Source of the DNA: Sphingopyxis sp. GW247-27LB
GTDB lineage: Bacteria > Pseudomonadota > Alphaproteobacteria > Sphingomonadales > Sphingomonadaceae
Length of the DNA stretch: 64,000 nucleotides
NCBI RefSeq assembly: GCF_002277025.1
Contig: NZ_NIWD01000015.1
Location: forward strand, 179,968-243,967
Direction: 5' to 3'
The translations under genes were made by a program, and so were the position numbers. The first letter of the stretch is position 1; every line of letters begins with the position of its first letter. This document shows positions 26,001 to 34,026 of the stretch, one piece after another. Below the pieces are notes generated by a model. The model had not been told where the DNA came from. It saw only the letters and a program-made list of their open reading frames with translations, and ran no database searches.

Positions 26001-27384
26001 TGATCGCTTCCAGCTGCGCGTCCGACAAAATGCCGTCGTCGATCAGCCTTTCGGGAAGGTTCGGCCGATAGGAGGGCTGCGGCGGTGCAACCGACGCCAT
26101 GGCGGCGGACTGCACGAGTGCAGTCGGATGGGGCTTCGACGACGGAATAACGAGAGACTGCAGCGCGTAGGGCTCGTAGATCGTCTCGGCGAGCTGCCCC
26201 TCGGGCGATTGCCAGTCGCAGGTTTCATAGGCCAGTTCGGGAGCAAGAGCGGGGCTCGCCGACAGAATGTTCTGCCGCGCCGCAACCGTCGGGCGCCCAG
26301 AAAGTTCGGGCGAGGTAAGGGCAGTAACGGGCCGGGCCGGCGCTGTGGGCGGCTGTGGTGCCGTGCGGGTCGGCACGGCGCTCCGAACCCAGTGAAGCAA
26401 AGTGGCAAGATCGGCTGCCTCGCCGTGTGAAGGCGCAATCGCCGACGGATCGGCAGCGGGCCGCTTGTCGATCACGATAAGCCGCGTGCTCGTCGTCGTG
26501 CCATGTTTGGCGTAGACTTTTCCGTCGATCGCCGCCGAGAAGATCAGCGTAGCTTGCGCCTGCAGGCGCACGAAGGCATCGTGCCAGGCGGGAGCATCCG
26601 GCGAATAGTTCGCCCCGACGATAGCAACCAGCCTTCCCTCATCCTCCAGCCGAGCCAGCGCCGATGCAATATGCCGAAGGGCCGTGTCGCGCATAGTGCG
26701 CTCGACTTTCGCCACCGCCGAAAAGGGCGGGTTCATCAGGATGACCGTCGGGCGGACGCCGGGATCGAGACGATCGTCGATCGACGCGGCGTCATGACGC
26801 GTGACCGCGCCCTTTGCGAACAGCAGATCGAGCAGGTCTGCGCGTGCTTCGGCAAGTTCGTTGAGCGCAATGCGGGCGCCAGCGAGTTCGGCGTGGATTG
26901 CGAGCATGCCTGTGCCGGCCGAGGGTTCGAGAACCGCGTCGCCGGGCTGGATCGAGGCGGCGTGGGCCGCGACGAACGCGAGCGGCAAGGGCGTCGAATA
27001 TTGCTGCATCGACTGGCTCTCGAGCGAGCGCCGCGTATGCGTTGGAATGCGGCTGGCGAGACGCTGCCACATCGCGAGCTGAGCGATCGGCGTCAGCTTG
27101 CGGACGGCCGGGGTGACGCCGTAGCGGCGCAGCAACAGGATCTGTGCGACCTCGCAAGCGTCATAAGCGGCCTTCCAGTCCCACGCGCCCTCGGCATCGC
27201 TCGCGCCGAAAGCGCCGGTCATCGCCGCGCGGAGCGCGGCCGTGTCGAAGGGCCGCCCGGCCTCAAGCAGCGGGAGAATGGCCTTCGCTGCCGCGAGCAG
27301 GCGAGCAGCGCCGAGGGCGGCGGCAGGTGTCGAGACAGGAAGCGCGGCGCCACCAGGCGCCGCGCGAGAGGGAAGAAGCTGCAT
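23029..27384 (-). CDS. Strawberry-notch family helicase with N-terminal methyltransferase domain
   Basis: A 1451-aa protein. Residues about 140-300 form a SAM-dependent methyltransferase (AVLEPSAGTGMLAIHAE and the adenine-type NPPF motif in VILMNPPFSAV). A superfamily 2 helicase of the strawberry-notch class follows, with a Walker-A-like FLGDGTGAGKGRQ, the DEAH box in VIIFDEAHAMANAA, VYVSATGATT, and a C-terminal helicase part ending in the Q-x-x-GRTNRTNQ motif. Such giants are common on alphaproteobacterial plasmids and integrative elements and have been suspected of an anti-restriction or replication role. It lies upstream of and in line with the Toprim gene. Function remains inference. Confidence 0.88.
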   Translation of the reverse strand: MQLLPSRAAPGGAALPVSTPAAALGAARLLAAAKAILPLLEAGRPFDTAALRAAMTGAFGASDAEGAWDWKAAYDACEVAQILLLRRYGVTPAVRKLTPIAQLAMWQRLASRIPTHTRRSLESQSMQQYSTPLPLAFVAAHAASIQPGDAVLEPSAGTGMLAIHAELAGARIALNELAEARADLLDLLFAKGAVTRHDAASIDDRLDPGVRPTVILMNPPFSAVAKVERTMRDTALRHIASALARLEDEGRLVAIVGANYSPDAPAWHDAFVRLQAQATLIFSAAIDGKVYAKHGTTTSTRLIVIDKRPAADPSAIAPSHGEAADLATLLHWVRSAVPTRTAPQPPTAPARPVTALTSPELSGRPTVAARQNILSASPALAPELAYETCDWQSPEGQLAETIYEPYALQSLVIPSSKPHPTALVQSAAMASVAPPQPSYRPNLPERLIDDGILSDAQLEAIIYAGEAHAGHLSGAWTVDETWDMVTAASDDNDNAVRFRRGWFLGDGTGAGKGRQVAGIILDNMLKGRKRAVWLSISDRLLEDAQRDWSALGQERLLVTPLSRYRQGSPIKLAEGILFTTYATLRSQGREGKASRVDQIVEWLGADFDGVIIFDEAHAMANAAGGKGDRGEQKPSQQGRAGLRLQHALPDARIVYVSATGATTVQNLAYAQRLGLWGGSDFPFATRSEFVAAIEDGGVAAMEVLARDLKALGLYAARSLSFDGVEYELLEHALTQEQRRIYDSYAGAFQVIHNNLDAAMEAAGVTSSLHGTLNAQAKSAARSAFESTKQRFFNHLITAMQTPATIASIGKDLEAGHAAVVQIVSTGEALQERRLAEIPTEEWGDVSVDITPREYVLDYLAHSFPVQLYEPCTDSEGNLSSRPVFDGEGNPVVNREAARHRDALIEKLAALPPVPGALDQIVQHFGADAVAEVTGRSRRIIPVGGDDGAVRFAVQNRPGSANLGETHAFMDDEKRILIFSEAGGTGRSYHADLEVKNQRRRIHYLLEPGWKADTAIQGFGRTNRTNQKQPPLFRPVSTDVKAQKRFISTIARRLDTLGAITRGQRQTGGQNMFRPQDNLESFYARDALRQLYQLLADGKVEDCSLLTFEAATGLSLLDDGGLKDELPPITTFLNRMLALTIDLQNILFETFEGLLATRIEGAIAAGTYEMGLETLRAESFTVTARETIYAHPGTGAVTQLLTIERKDRVAPLSIEDALGIVSGWGGELVVNARSGRAAVKVRARSLVDDDGRVHRRVGLQRPLEKMKMLAEDFEHSHWRPVDAGTFGAAWSAELAELPEFELSTLHIVAGLLLPIWKRLPKESTRVYRLQTIAGERVIGRKVSQGWAASVTGEAPAKLPVADAWRMVQTGEVILALAEGQSLRRVRAMNDWRVELVGFNDLGVERLKAMGLISEIVSWKLKLYVPAGAAGADVFTALVDRFPIVRVQDRKAA

Positions 27385-27477
27385 TTCGGAAGATCCTTGG
27401 GAGAGCGGGAAGGGGACAAGCCGCCGGCCGCTCTCTCTGGGACCGGGTGGCTCATCCCTTTCCGGCCACCCTCTCCT

Positions 27478-28122
27478 CTATCCGAACCTTTCTCCGTCCT
27501 CGGTGAAGCTGTAGCCATTGGCAGCGATCGCTTCGTCGACGACCTCGTCCGAGTTCAGATAATCAAATTCGTCTTCGAGTTTACCGTAAAGCCAGCGAGC
27601 AAGATCGCGTAGCGCCTCGGCCACTTCGTCCTCCGCGGTCGTCGTCATCGCCTGATAGACATGGCTGTCGCGCTCGACCCCGATATCCATGCTATGTTCG
27701 TGGTAGTAGCGGCCGCGGTGGCTGACCCGCGCGCTGAGCTGAAAGAAATTGCTCCACTGGATCGCCAAGAGCGCGTCGGCGATCCTGTGCAGCTCTTGGT
27801 CCTTCGGCGAATAACGGCGGATGGCTGATGCGCATCCGCGCGCATAACTATAGTCGCCTTCGAAGCAGGCGCCGTCGCCTTGGCTTGCGAAGCCCGAGAA
27901 CCAGATGCACGGCTTTCGCCTTGTGCCGCCACCGTGGAGGCGAACCGGCACGCTGGCGAGCTCGATCCCGAGAATTTCGCATATCCGTTCGAAGTCCGCA
28001 TAGACGGCCCAATACCAGTCGTGATCGAAAGCGCCCTCGCGATACCAGTCCCTCGCCTTTTCCTTCGCGTCGTCGGACAATTCCTCCATTTGATAGACCG
28101 TCGTCTCGATAATCTCGGCCAT
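27478..28122 (-). CDS. Mobile-element protein of unknown function
   Basis: A 214-aa protein with the N-terminal pattern VYQMEELSDDAKEKARDWYREG, recurring in proteins of plasmids and phages that are sometimes labelled antitoxin of a stability system, a label I do not trust. The rest is acidic and aromatic, with YSYARGCASAI and a C-terminal helical segment EDEVAEALRDLARWLYGKLEDE. No catalytic motif is seen. AGGAG lies seven bases before the ATG. It lies between the terminator hairpin at 28134-28167 and the helicase gene, in the same direction. Confidence 0.75.
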   Translation of the reverse strand: MAEIIETTVYQMEELSDDAKEKARDWYREGAFDHDWYWAVYADFERICEILGIELASVPVRLHGGGTRRKPCIWFSGFASQGDGACFEGDYSYARGCASAIRRYSPKDQELHRIADALLAIQWSNFFQLSARVSHRGRYYHEHSMDIGVERDSHVYQAMTTTAEDEVAEALRDLARWLYGKLEDEFDYLNSDEVVDEAIAANGYSFTEDGERFG

Positions 28123-28133
28123 GACAATCTCCT

Positions 28134-28167
28134 GAAACGAAAATGGCCCGGCGCTGCGGCCGGGCCA
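28134..28167 (-). terminator. Rho-independent-type terminator
   Basis: Reading on the minus strand, a nine-base-pair stem (28159-28167 with 28144-28152, six-base loop) is followed by TTTTCGTTTC. It lies directly downstream of the gene ending at 28187 and upstream of the gene starting at 28122. Confidence 0.7.
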
Positions 28168-28186
28168 GAGTGAGCGGTTCGAGCGG

Positions 28187-28696
28187 TCAGGCTTCGGCCT
28201 GCCCGGCCGACTGCAGGCGGTGCCGCGCCTCGTCGAGGAACGAGCCGGTCGACATCGTCTCGATCGCGTCCGCGGTGATCAGCGTCGCCATCCCGCCGAA
28301 CCCGTCAGGCCGCATCTTGGTGCAGGTCCAGGCGGCCACGACTTCGATATCGTCGATCGCATCGCAGCGCTTCACGATGTCCCGAAAGATCTCCTCATAG
28401 CCGATCACCGACATGTCGAGCGCGAGCTCTCCCTCTGCCGGGTCGAGTTTGGCGAGTTCTTCGCGGATCACCTTCGCAGCGTAACTCTCCGGGAAGGGAT
28501 CGGCCTCGAGAAGGCGATGCACCTCGGGAAGGTCGAGGTGAAGCAGGTCGTTCACATAGTCCTCCGCGAAGAAATAGACCGCGTCCTCTCCTCCCTCATG
28601 GCTGAACATCCCGATCAGTAGCCGGTGCTCGAGCAGGGTCATCGCGCCGCGCGGGATGTCCGGGCGCACGATCGTCGGCGAATGATAATCAGCCAT
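28187..28696 (-). CDS. Hypothetical mobile-element protein, 169 aa
   Basis: A 169-aa acidic protein, starting MADYHSPTIVRPD, that I do not recognise. It has a helical look, with YFFAEDYVNDLLHLDLPEVH and a short C-terminal helix DEARHRLQSAGQAEA. The ATG at 28694-28696 overlaps the stop of the upstream gene by eight bases, so the two are translationally coupled. It is followed by a terminator hairpin. Position inside the ParB-to-DUF2493 backbone suggests an accessory gene of the element. Confidence 0.65.
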   Translation of the reverse strand: MADYHSPTIVRPDIPRGAMTLLEHRLLIGMFSHEGGEDAVYFFAEDYVNDLLHLDLPEVHRLLEADPFPESYAAKVIREELAKLDPAEGELALDMSVIGYEEIFRDIVKRCDAIDDIEVVAAWTCTKMRPDGFGGMATLITADAIETMSTGSFLDEARHRLQSAGQAEA

Positions 28697-29180
28697 GCGC
28701 CGCCTCCTGCTCGCCAACCCTGATGGCAAGGTCAGGATCGCCCGCAACGGCCAAGGGCGGCACCGTGAATTCGGCCTCGTCGAAGTAACCAAGGATCGCC
28801 CCGATGTTGCCGCGGCGGACGATCTCGTGCCGATCGATCAGCACCCGGTCGGATTCGTCGGCAATGAAGCTGTCGGGCGTCCCGCCGCCGCGGTAGACGA
28901 TCCGCTCGGCGCTCCACTCCGCGAAGAAGCCGCCGGCCCAGAAGCGATAAGGCAGACCATGCTCCTGACAGAAGGTCTCGAGGGGTTCGACCTTCCCCCA
29001 CGCGACTTCATTCGCGAACAGTTCGAGCGCGTCGCCCGGCCTGCGGTGCGAAGGTTCGAACGAAGGTCCATCCCATTCGATCGACAGGCCTTCGGCCGCG
29101 ATCACCGCCGCAAGTTCAAGCCAGGCGTCGGGCGACAAGGTGCCGCCGAGCGTGAACGATACAGAAACGCGGTCAGCCAT
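28689..29180 (-). CDS. Hypothetical mobile-element protein, 163 aa
   Basis: A 163-aa protein beginning MADRVSVSFTLGGTLSPDAW, with FEPSHRRPGDALELFANEV and a later GGGTPDSFIADE segment. I do not recognise a family; similar proteins accompany ParB and strawberry-notch genes on alphaproteobacterial elements. The ATG at 29178-29180 follows GGGAGG at a good distance, unlike the longer opening that starts with Arg-rich residues. It overlaps the next gene (28187-28696) by eight bases. Confidence 0.65.
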   Translation of the reverse strand: MADRVSVSFTLGGTLSPDAWLELAAVIAAEGLSIEWDGPSFEPSHRRPGDALELFANEVAWGKVEPLETFCQEHGLPYRFWAGGFFAEWSAERIVYRGGGTPDSFIADESDRVLIDRHEIVRRGNIGAILGYFDEAEFTVPPLAVAGDPDLAIRVGEQEAAHG

Positions 29181-29254
29181 GATTGCCTCCCGCCGCCAGC
29201 GCCAGCATCGCCGACGCACCGCCAAGAAAGTCGTTTCGCATTTTCATTCTCCGT

Positions 29255-29290
29255 AAAAAGCGAAAGCCCGGCGCGATGACCGGGCTTTCG
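29255..29290 (-). terminator. Rho-independent terminator after parB
   Basis: On the minus strand an 11-base-pair stem (29280-29290 with 29261-29271, eight-base loop) is followed by CTTTTTA. It lies 37 bases after the ParB stop codon and separates that gene from the two small genes downstream. Confidence 0.85.
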
Positions 29291-29327
29291 AGGTGAAGTT
29301 CAGGTCGCCGCCATGCGCGGCGGAAGA

Positions 29328-31445
29328 TCATTCGGCGGCGATCGCGTCGGGATCGCCGACATCGTCACCTCCTTCCCCGGCGAGAAAGGCGGGAAGCTCG
29401 CCATCTGCATCGTCATTTGCCGGACCGACCGAGCCGGCGTCCGGCTGCTCCGCGCTTTCGAGTTCGGGCGTGCGCATAGGCTCGGGAAGCCACCCGGCGT
29501 CTTCGAGCAGGCGTTCGGCTTCGCGGGCCATGTCGCCCTTTTTCAGATGATCGATCATCCCCGCGAAATTCTCGCCCCGCGCCTCTGTGACGTCGGCGAG
29601 TATCCGCGGCTTCGGGACGCTGTTCAGATAGCCGTCGGCGGTCGGGCGCCACCCCGCCTCGACGACATCGAGGCCAACCGCCCGTGCGAGGATGTGGCTG
29701 TGCGCAAGCCGGCGCGCGATGCCGTGGGCCGACACGCGGCCGTCGTAGCCCTTCACGATCTCGGCCTGCGCATTGACGCCGAGCGACGCGCAATGCGCCA
29801 GGAGGTTCGCCCGATCGTCGTCACCGAGCTCGAGCAGCCAGTCCCAGACCTCCTTGTCGGTCTTCGGCAGGCGGCCCCGCCATTCGTCGATCCGCGCTGC
29901 GATCGCCTGACCCGGCGCACAGTCGCGCAGACCTGCCGGGGCATTGGAAAATCCGACCGAATTGATCGACGTCTGAAGACAGCTTTCCCGGCTGTAGCCA
30001 TAAAAGCAGGACAGCACGAAGGCGTGCAGCACCGCGATATAAGCAGTCGCCGGGCTTTGCGCGAACGCATCCTGCAAGGCGAGCGTGCGCCAGGCGGTGA
30101 GATCGGAGACGAGGCGCTCGGAGAGCGGCTTCAGCCCACTCTCGTCTTCCTCGGCTTCGCGGGCAGCATCGCCGCCGCCCGGCCCAGCGGCGCCGTCAGC
30201 GCTCGGGGCTGCCTCCGCCCCTTCGCCGCCGCCGGTCCCGCCGTCCTGTTCCGCAGGCGGCGCTTCGTCTTCCGGTTTCACGAAGCCGCGTTCGACCCGC
30301 AGCGTCCCGTCGTTGTCGATGGACACGAAGGCGCCGGCGATCGCGACATCGGCGGGATCGAAATTGATCGGCCGCTCGTTGATCCGGCTGATCTCGGCAT
30401 CGATCGCTTCGAGGCGAGCATGCACCTCGTCGGGGACATCCTCGACATCGCTCCATTCGGCGCTGAGCGCTTCGCCTTCGGCCTCGAGTTCGGCCGCACG
30501 CTTCGCCTCCTCGTCGCTCATCGGCACTTCATCGCCAGCGATCGTGCGGAGGCCGCGCCCCGGGTTCCAGGGATGCTCCTCGGCGACCTCGATCCACTTC
30601 CAGCCTTCCGCGCCGATCCGCAGCCCCTCGGCCTCGAGCTTCGCTGCGACCAGCCTGTCGATCAAGGCGGGATCGGTCAGCCAGCCGCCGCGATCGGCCT
30701 CGAACAGGTCGCGCACGACGCTGCCGCCGGCCTCGACATAGGCCTCCATCCCGACAAAGCGGACGCGCTTGTCAGCGGCGCGCACGCTGTTCTCGGTCAG
30801 CTTCTGGCGAATGAAGGAGGGGGACGGCTGATAGGCGTTCGCCACCATCTCCCAGACCTGGATTTGCCGCTCCTCGTCGTCCGAAACCGTGAAGGCCATC
30901 AGGACTTCGAGCGACATGCCGTCTTCGGCATAGATGTCGAGAAGCTTCGGCGAGACACCCGCCAGCTTGAGGCGCTGCCTGACCACCGCGGGCGTGACGA
31001 AGAAATGCGCAGCGATGTCCTCGACGGCATTTCCCTTTTCCGCGAGCGACTGCATGCCGCGAAACTGATCGAGCGGATGCAGGTTCACGCGCTCCGCATT
31101 CTCCGCGAGACTGTCCTCTTCAGCGAGGATGTCGTCGTTCGCGGGGCGCACATTGCACGGAATCGGCGCGTCCTTGGCGAGCCGCTTCTGCTTCACCAGC
31201 AGTTCGAGCGCGCGTATGCGTCGCCCGCCAGCGGGGACTTCATAGTCGCCCGTGACATTGCCCTCGCTGTCGAGGATCGGCCGCACGTTCAGATTGTGCA
31301 GCAACCCCCGCCGCGCGATGCTGTCGGCCAGTTGGGCAACCGACGCGTCGGGTTTCACCCGCCGGACATTCGCCTTCGAGAGGCGCAGCCGATCGAGGGG
31401 GATGGCCTGAGGCTGGCTGAGTATGATCTTTTGCTTGGAAGCCAT
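29328..31445 (-). CDS. parB: Large ParB/RepB-like partition protein
   Basis: A 705-aa ParB-family protein, about twice the size of chromosomal ParB. The N-terminal ParB nuclease/CTPase fold includes AGGRRIRALE near residue 72 and ENAERVNLHPLDQFRGMQ; a helix-turn-helix follows (VEDIAAHFFVTPAVVRQRLKLAG in two helices). The long C-terminal half is acidic, with a Gly/Ala/Glu-rich linker near 480-520, and is of unknown role. These long ParB-like proteins belong to the backbone of alphaproteobacterial conjugative elements. No ParA gene is adjacent and no parS site was seen. The ATG at 31443-31445 is chosen because upstream residues are not conserved. Confidence 0.85.
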   Translation of the reverse strand: MASKQKIILSQPQAIPLDRLRLSKANVRRVKPDASVAQLADSIARRGLLHNLNVRPILDSEGNVTGDYEVPAGGRRIRALELLVKQKRLAKDAPIPCNVRPANDDILAEEDSLAENAERVNLHPLDQFRGMQSLAEKGNAVEDIAAHFFVTPAVVRQRLKLAGVSPKLLDIYAEDGMSLEVLMAFTVSDDEERQIQVWEMVANAYQPSPSFIRQKLTENSVRAADKRVRFVGMEAYVEAGGSVVRDLFEADRGGWLTDPALIDRLVAAKLEAEGLRIGAEGWKWIEVAEEHPWNPGRGLRTIAGDEVPMSDEEAKRAAELEAEGEALSAEWSDVEDVPDEVHARLEAIDAEISRINERPINFDPADVAIAGAFVSIDNDGTLRVERGFVKPEDEAPPAEQDGGTGGGEGAEAAPSADGAAGPGGGDAAREAEEDESGLKPLSERLVSDLTAWRTLALQDAFAQSPATAYIAVLHAFVLSCFYGYSRESCLQTSINSVGFSNAPAGLRDCAPGQAIAARIDEWRGRLPKTDKEVWDWLLELGDDDRANLLAHCASLGVNAQAEIVKGYDGRVSAHGIARRLAHSHILARAVGLDVVEAGWRPTADGYLNSVPKPRILADVTEARGENFAGMIDHLKKGDMAREAERLLEDAGWLPEPMRTPELESAEQPDAGSVGPANDDADGELPAFLAGEGGDDVGDPDAIAAE

Positions 31446-31625
31446 GGCTTTTCTCCGTGGCGGGTCGCCGCGAGACACTCTCTCGGCCCTTGACTCGCCG
31501 CCCGGCACCTGGCCCCTCTCCCTCTCGGCTGGGCTCGCCCAGCCGCTTCCGGAAGCGCGTGAAGCGGTCCCCGAAGCGCGGGGAAGAGGGTCGGACTTCC
31601 GCTTCGGCAATGCTATCGAACGCCC

Positions 31626-32315
31626 ATGACTGTCACGCCCGACTGGAAAGGCCGACTTCAGGTCGCCGACTATATTGCCCGCTGGTCGGGTTCGGTCGGC
31701 GACGCTGTTCCGCACCGGCACTTCGCCGCCCAAGCGGTTATCGCCAATGAACCCATCATTGTGACCGATGGCGCGGGCCGGCAATCCGCGAGCCGATGCC
31801 TGCTCATTGAGCCCGACGCGGTCCACTGCCTGCATCCGGCGCACGATGTGGAGCTCTGGTATATCGAGCCGACCGTCCGCTTCGGTCCCCCGAATGACCT
31901 CGAAACAAGGCTGCGCCATGCAGGGCCAGTCCATGTCGTCGGAGACGGGTCAGGCAGATTTTGGCCCACCTGGCTGGCGCGAGAACCCCGCGGGGCACTC
32001 GACAGGCGGATCGTAGCGGCGGCGAAGACGATCGATCGGGCGCTCGCGACGGGATCCGTCCGCCTCGCCGATGCGGCCCAGGAGAGCGGCCTGTCACTCG
32101 GCCGCTTCCGACACCTCTTTACCGCCGAAGTCGGAATGCCGTTCCAGCGCTATGTCTTGTGGCGCCGGCTGCTCGTGGCCTTCGAGGCCCTTCATGCGGG
32201 CCGCAATGTTACGGAGGCCGCCCACGCTGCCGGGTTCAGCGACAGTGCCCACCTTGCCCGCACGATCAAGGCTATGTTCGGCATCCGAGCAAGCGACCTC
32301 TATTTCACGGCGTAG
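31626..32315 (+). CDS. AraC-family transcriptional regulator
   Basis: A 229-aa regulator. Two helix-turn-helix units are at the C-terminus: LADAAQESGLSLGRFRHLFTAEVG split over two helices, then VTEAAHAAGFSDSAHLARTIKAMFG, the AraC signature. The N-terminal 110 residues form a small cupin-like sensor (PHRHFAAQAVIA, HCLHPAHDVELWYIEP). It starts a plus-strand pair with the methyltransferase gene 46 bases downstream, just outside the mobile-element backbone. Its ligand is unknown. Confidence 0.82.
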   Translation: MTVTPDWKGRLQVADYIARWSGSVGDAVPHRHFAAQAVIANEPIIVTDGAGRQSASRCLLIEPDAVHCLHPAHDVELWYIEPTVRFGPPNDLETRLRHAGPVHVVGDGSGRFWPTWLAREPRGALDRRIVAAAKTIDRALATGSVRLADAAQESGLSLGRFRHLFTAEVGMPFQRYVLWRRLLVAFEALHAGRNVTEAAHAAGFSDSAHLARTIKAMFGIRASDLYFTA

Positions 32316-32361
32316 CCGCTGCGTTCAAGCCGGTCGCCTCCCAGCCCTGCTAGGAAGGGGC

Positions 32362-33021
32362 ATGACCGAAACAAACAGAGACTTCGTGCCGGCGCTCGGG
32401 AAGAGCGGATCGCTCGATCGCTATGATGCCGCGATCGCCCTGATGACCCGCGAAAAGCGCTGGCGCAGCGACCTCGTCCGATTTGTCGATCCGAAGCCAG
32501 GTGAGCGGATCGTCGACATCGGCTGCGGGACCGGCACGCTCGCCATCGCGCTCAAGGCCGCAGCGCCGGCGAGTAACCTGCTTGCGGTCGATCCCGACCC
32601 GGCGGTCCTCGAGATCGCGCGCGCCAAGGCCGATGCAGCGAGCGCTGATATCCGATGGTTCGAGGCGATGGGCGATGAACTCGACGCCATCGACGCGCTC
32701 CAGCACTGCGACAAGATCGTCTCAAGCCTCGTCCTCCACCAGTGTCCGATGGACGTCAAGCAAGCGATCGCCGCGCAGATGTTCAGGCTCCTGAAGCCCG
32801 GCGGCACCCTCTTCATCGCCGACTATGGCGAGCAGCGCTCGCTCCTGATGCGCATGCTGTTTCGCCAGATTCAGCTGCTCGACGGGTTCGAATATACCGA
32901 GCCCAACGCCAAGGGCTGCGTCCCGGAAATCCTCACGGACGCGGGCTTCGAGGCGGTCGAAGAGGTAAGGATCATTCCCACGCCGACCGGCTCGATTTCG
33001 ATCTACCGCGCGCGGCGATAG
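32362..33021 (+). CDS. Class I SAM-dependent methyltransferase
   Basis: A 219-aa methyltransferase with motif I VDIGCGTGTLAIAL near residue 50, an acidic motif II (LLAVDPDPAVL), and the later LKPGGTLFIADYG. The C-terminal region resembles small-molecule methyltransferases of the UbiE or arsenite-methyltransferase build, but the Cys residues of ArsM are absent. The ATG at 32362 follows GGAAGGGG; the longer opening from 32071 overlaps the AraC gene. It is probably expressed with the AraC gene. Substrate unknown. Confidence 0.8.
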   Translation: MTETNRDFVPALGKSGSLDRYDAAIALMTREKRWRSDLVRFVDPKPGERIVDIGCGTGTLAIALKAAAPASNLLAVDPDPAVLEIARAKADAASADIRWFEAMGDELDAIDALQHCDKIVSSLVLHQCPMDVKQAIAAQMFRLLKPGGTLFIADYGEQRSLLMRMLFRQIQLLDGFEYTEPNAKGCVPEILTDAGFEAVEEVRIIPTPTGSISIYRARR

Positions 33022-33047
33022 CGATCAGCCGGGTGCCGCGCCCGCCG

Positions 33048-33464
33048 TCAGCCGTTCGCCGGTGAAGGGCTCACCGCCTGCCTCCAGGCGAGAAAGAGCG
33101 CCCAGACCATCACGATCGCCACGATCATGAGGGAGACCGCGACGATCGGGAGGACGAACGACGCCTCGCCGTTGACCGGCGATGCGCCGCGCTCCAGCCC
33201 CTCCAGTCTGCCAAAGGCGCTCCGCCACCCGAAGCCGAGATTGTAGGTCCAGGCGGCGGCCAGCAGGCCGGCCGCACTACGCGGCCTGATGCGGAGCGAT
33301 GTCACGGCCCCGAAAATCATCAGCGCCACGCTGATATAGTCGACGAGCAACGCCTGAAGCGTCTGCCCCCAGACCATATGATACCAGGTTTCGAGGGTGA
33401 AATGGACCGTCATCGCGAAAAGCGAAAACCAGGCAAGCCATGTCTCGGATTGGTGCCGCATCAT
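33048..33464 (-). CDS. Small integral membrane protein
   Basis: A 138-aa protein with four likely membrane segments, near residues 9-25, 38-55, 62-78 and 103-128. It is rich in aromatic residues at the start (WLAWFSLFAMTVHFTLETWYHMVW). I do not recognise the family with confidence. It lies convergent with the methyltransferase gene and 66 bases downstream of the secreted Tyr/Arg-rich protein. Confidence 0.6.
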   Translation of the reverse strand: MMRHQSETWLAWFSLFAMTVHFTLETWYHMVWGQTLQALLVDYISVALMIFGAVTSLRIRPRSAAGLLAAAWTYNLGFGWRSAFGRLEGLERGASPVNGEASFVLPIVAVSLMIVAIVMVWALFLAWRQAVSPSPANG

Positions 33465-33530
33465 CTATCCCCCCATAGAAGCGGCTCATCCTAGACGAGC
33501 GCGACCCCGGCGCCAACGGTCCCCGCCCGC

Positions 33531-33836
33531 TCACCCGCGCCAGTGGCGACCGCGATGATGGTGGTGCATCCGGCGCTTCTGATAGCGCCGCTCGTAGCGG
33601 TCGCGGCGTTCGTAGCGGCGGTCATATCCCTGATAATAGGGGTCGTAACCGCGATAGCCGCGGTCATTGCCATAATGGGGCATGCCGTGCCGGTTGGAAC
33701 GATAGTCGCGGTCGTGGCCCCGCGGCGCATCATGGCCGCGGCTATATCCGCCGCGATCGCCATGGTGCTGGGCAAGCGCCGTTCCGGGGAGCGCGAAGGC
33801 GAGCATCGCGGCCGCGATCGTCATCAGTTTTCGCAT
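33531..33836 (-). CDS. Secreted Arg/Tyr/His/Gly-rich small protein
   Basis: A 101-aa exported protein. A signal peptide (MRKLMTIAAAMLAFALPGTALA) is followed by a mature part made mostly of Arg, Tyr, His, Gly and Asp, ending MHHHHRGRHWRG. The composition suggests metal binding, binding to an acidic polymer, or a disordered envelope protein; it resembles short RcnB/YXWGXW-type secreted proteins but lacks their core motif. AAAAGGAGAG before the ATG supports translation. It lies at the end of the metal-resistance block, after the DsbA terminator hairpin. Confidence 0.65.
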   Translation of the reverse strand: MRKLMTIAAAMLAFALPGTALAQHHGDRGGYSRGHDAPRGHDRDYRSNRHGMPHYGNDRGYRGYDPYYQGYDRRYERRDRYERRYQKRRMHHHHRGRHWRG

Positions 33837-33985
33837 GTCAGTCTCTCCTTTTCGTGGCGTTCAAAGTCCCTTTCATCGTTGAATGCGCTGTGAATATTGG
33901 CTCTTTCACACTCGATTCGACGGTGACCCGGCGTCTCCATGCGACAGGCCGATGGCGGGTGAGACAGCATCGCGACGGATGCTAG

Positions 33986-34020
33986 GCACCCGTCCCGCGT
34001 GGACGAAGCGGGACGGGTGC
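33986..34020 (-). terminator. Strong hairpin after dsbA
   Basis: A perfect 13-base-pair stem, GCACCCGTCCCGC (33986-33998) against 34008-34020, with a nine-base loop. It lies six bases after the stop of the DsbA-family gene on the minus strand. It lacks a T tract but probably marks the end of the P-ATPase/RND/DsbBA transcript. Confidence 0.65.
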
Positions 34021-34026
34021 GGGCCC

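Noticed and set aside
27478-28122. Label as antitoxin of a toxin-antitoxin stability system
   Set aside because: No toxin gene is adjacent and no DNA-binding motif is visible; the name seems to be carried by database inheritance.
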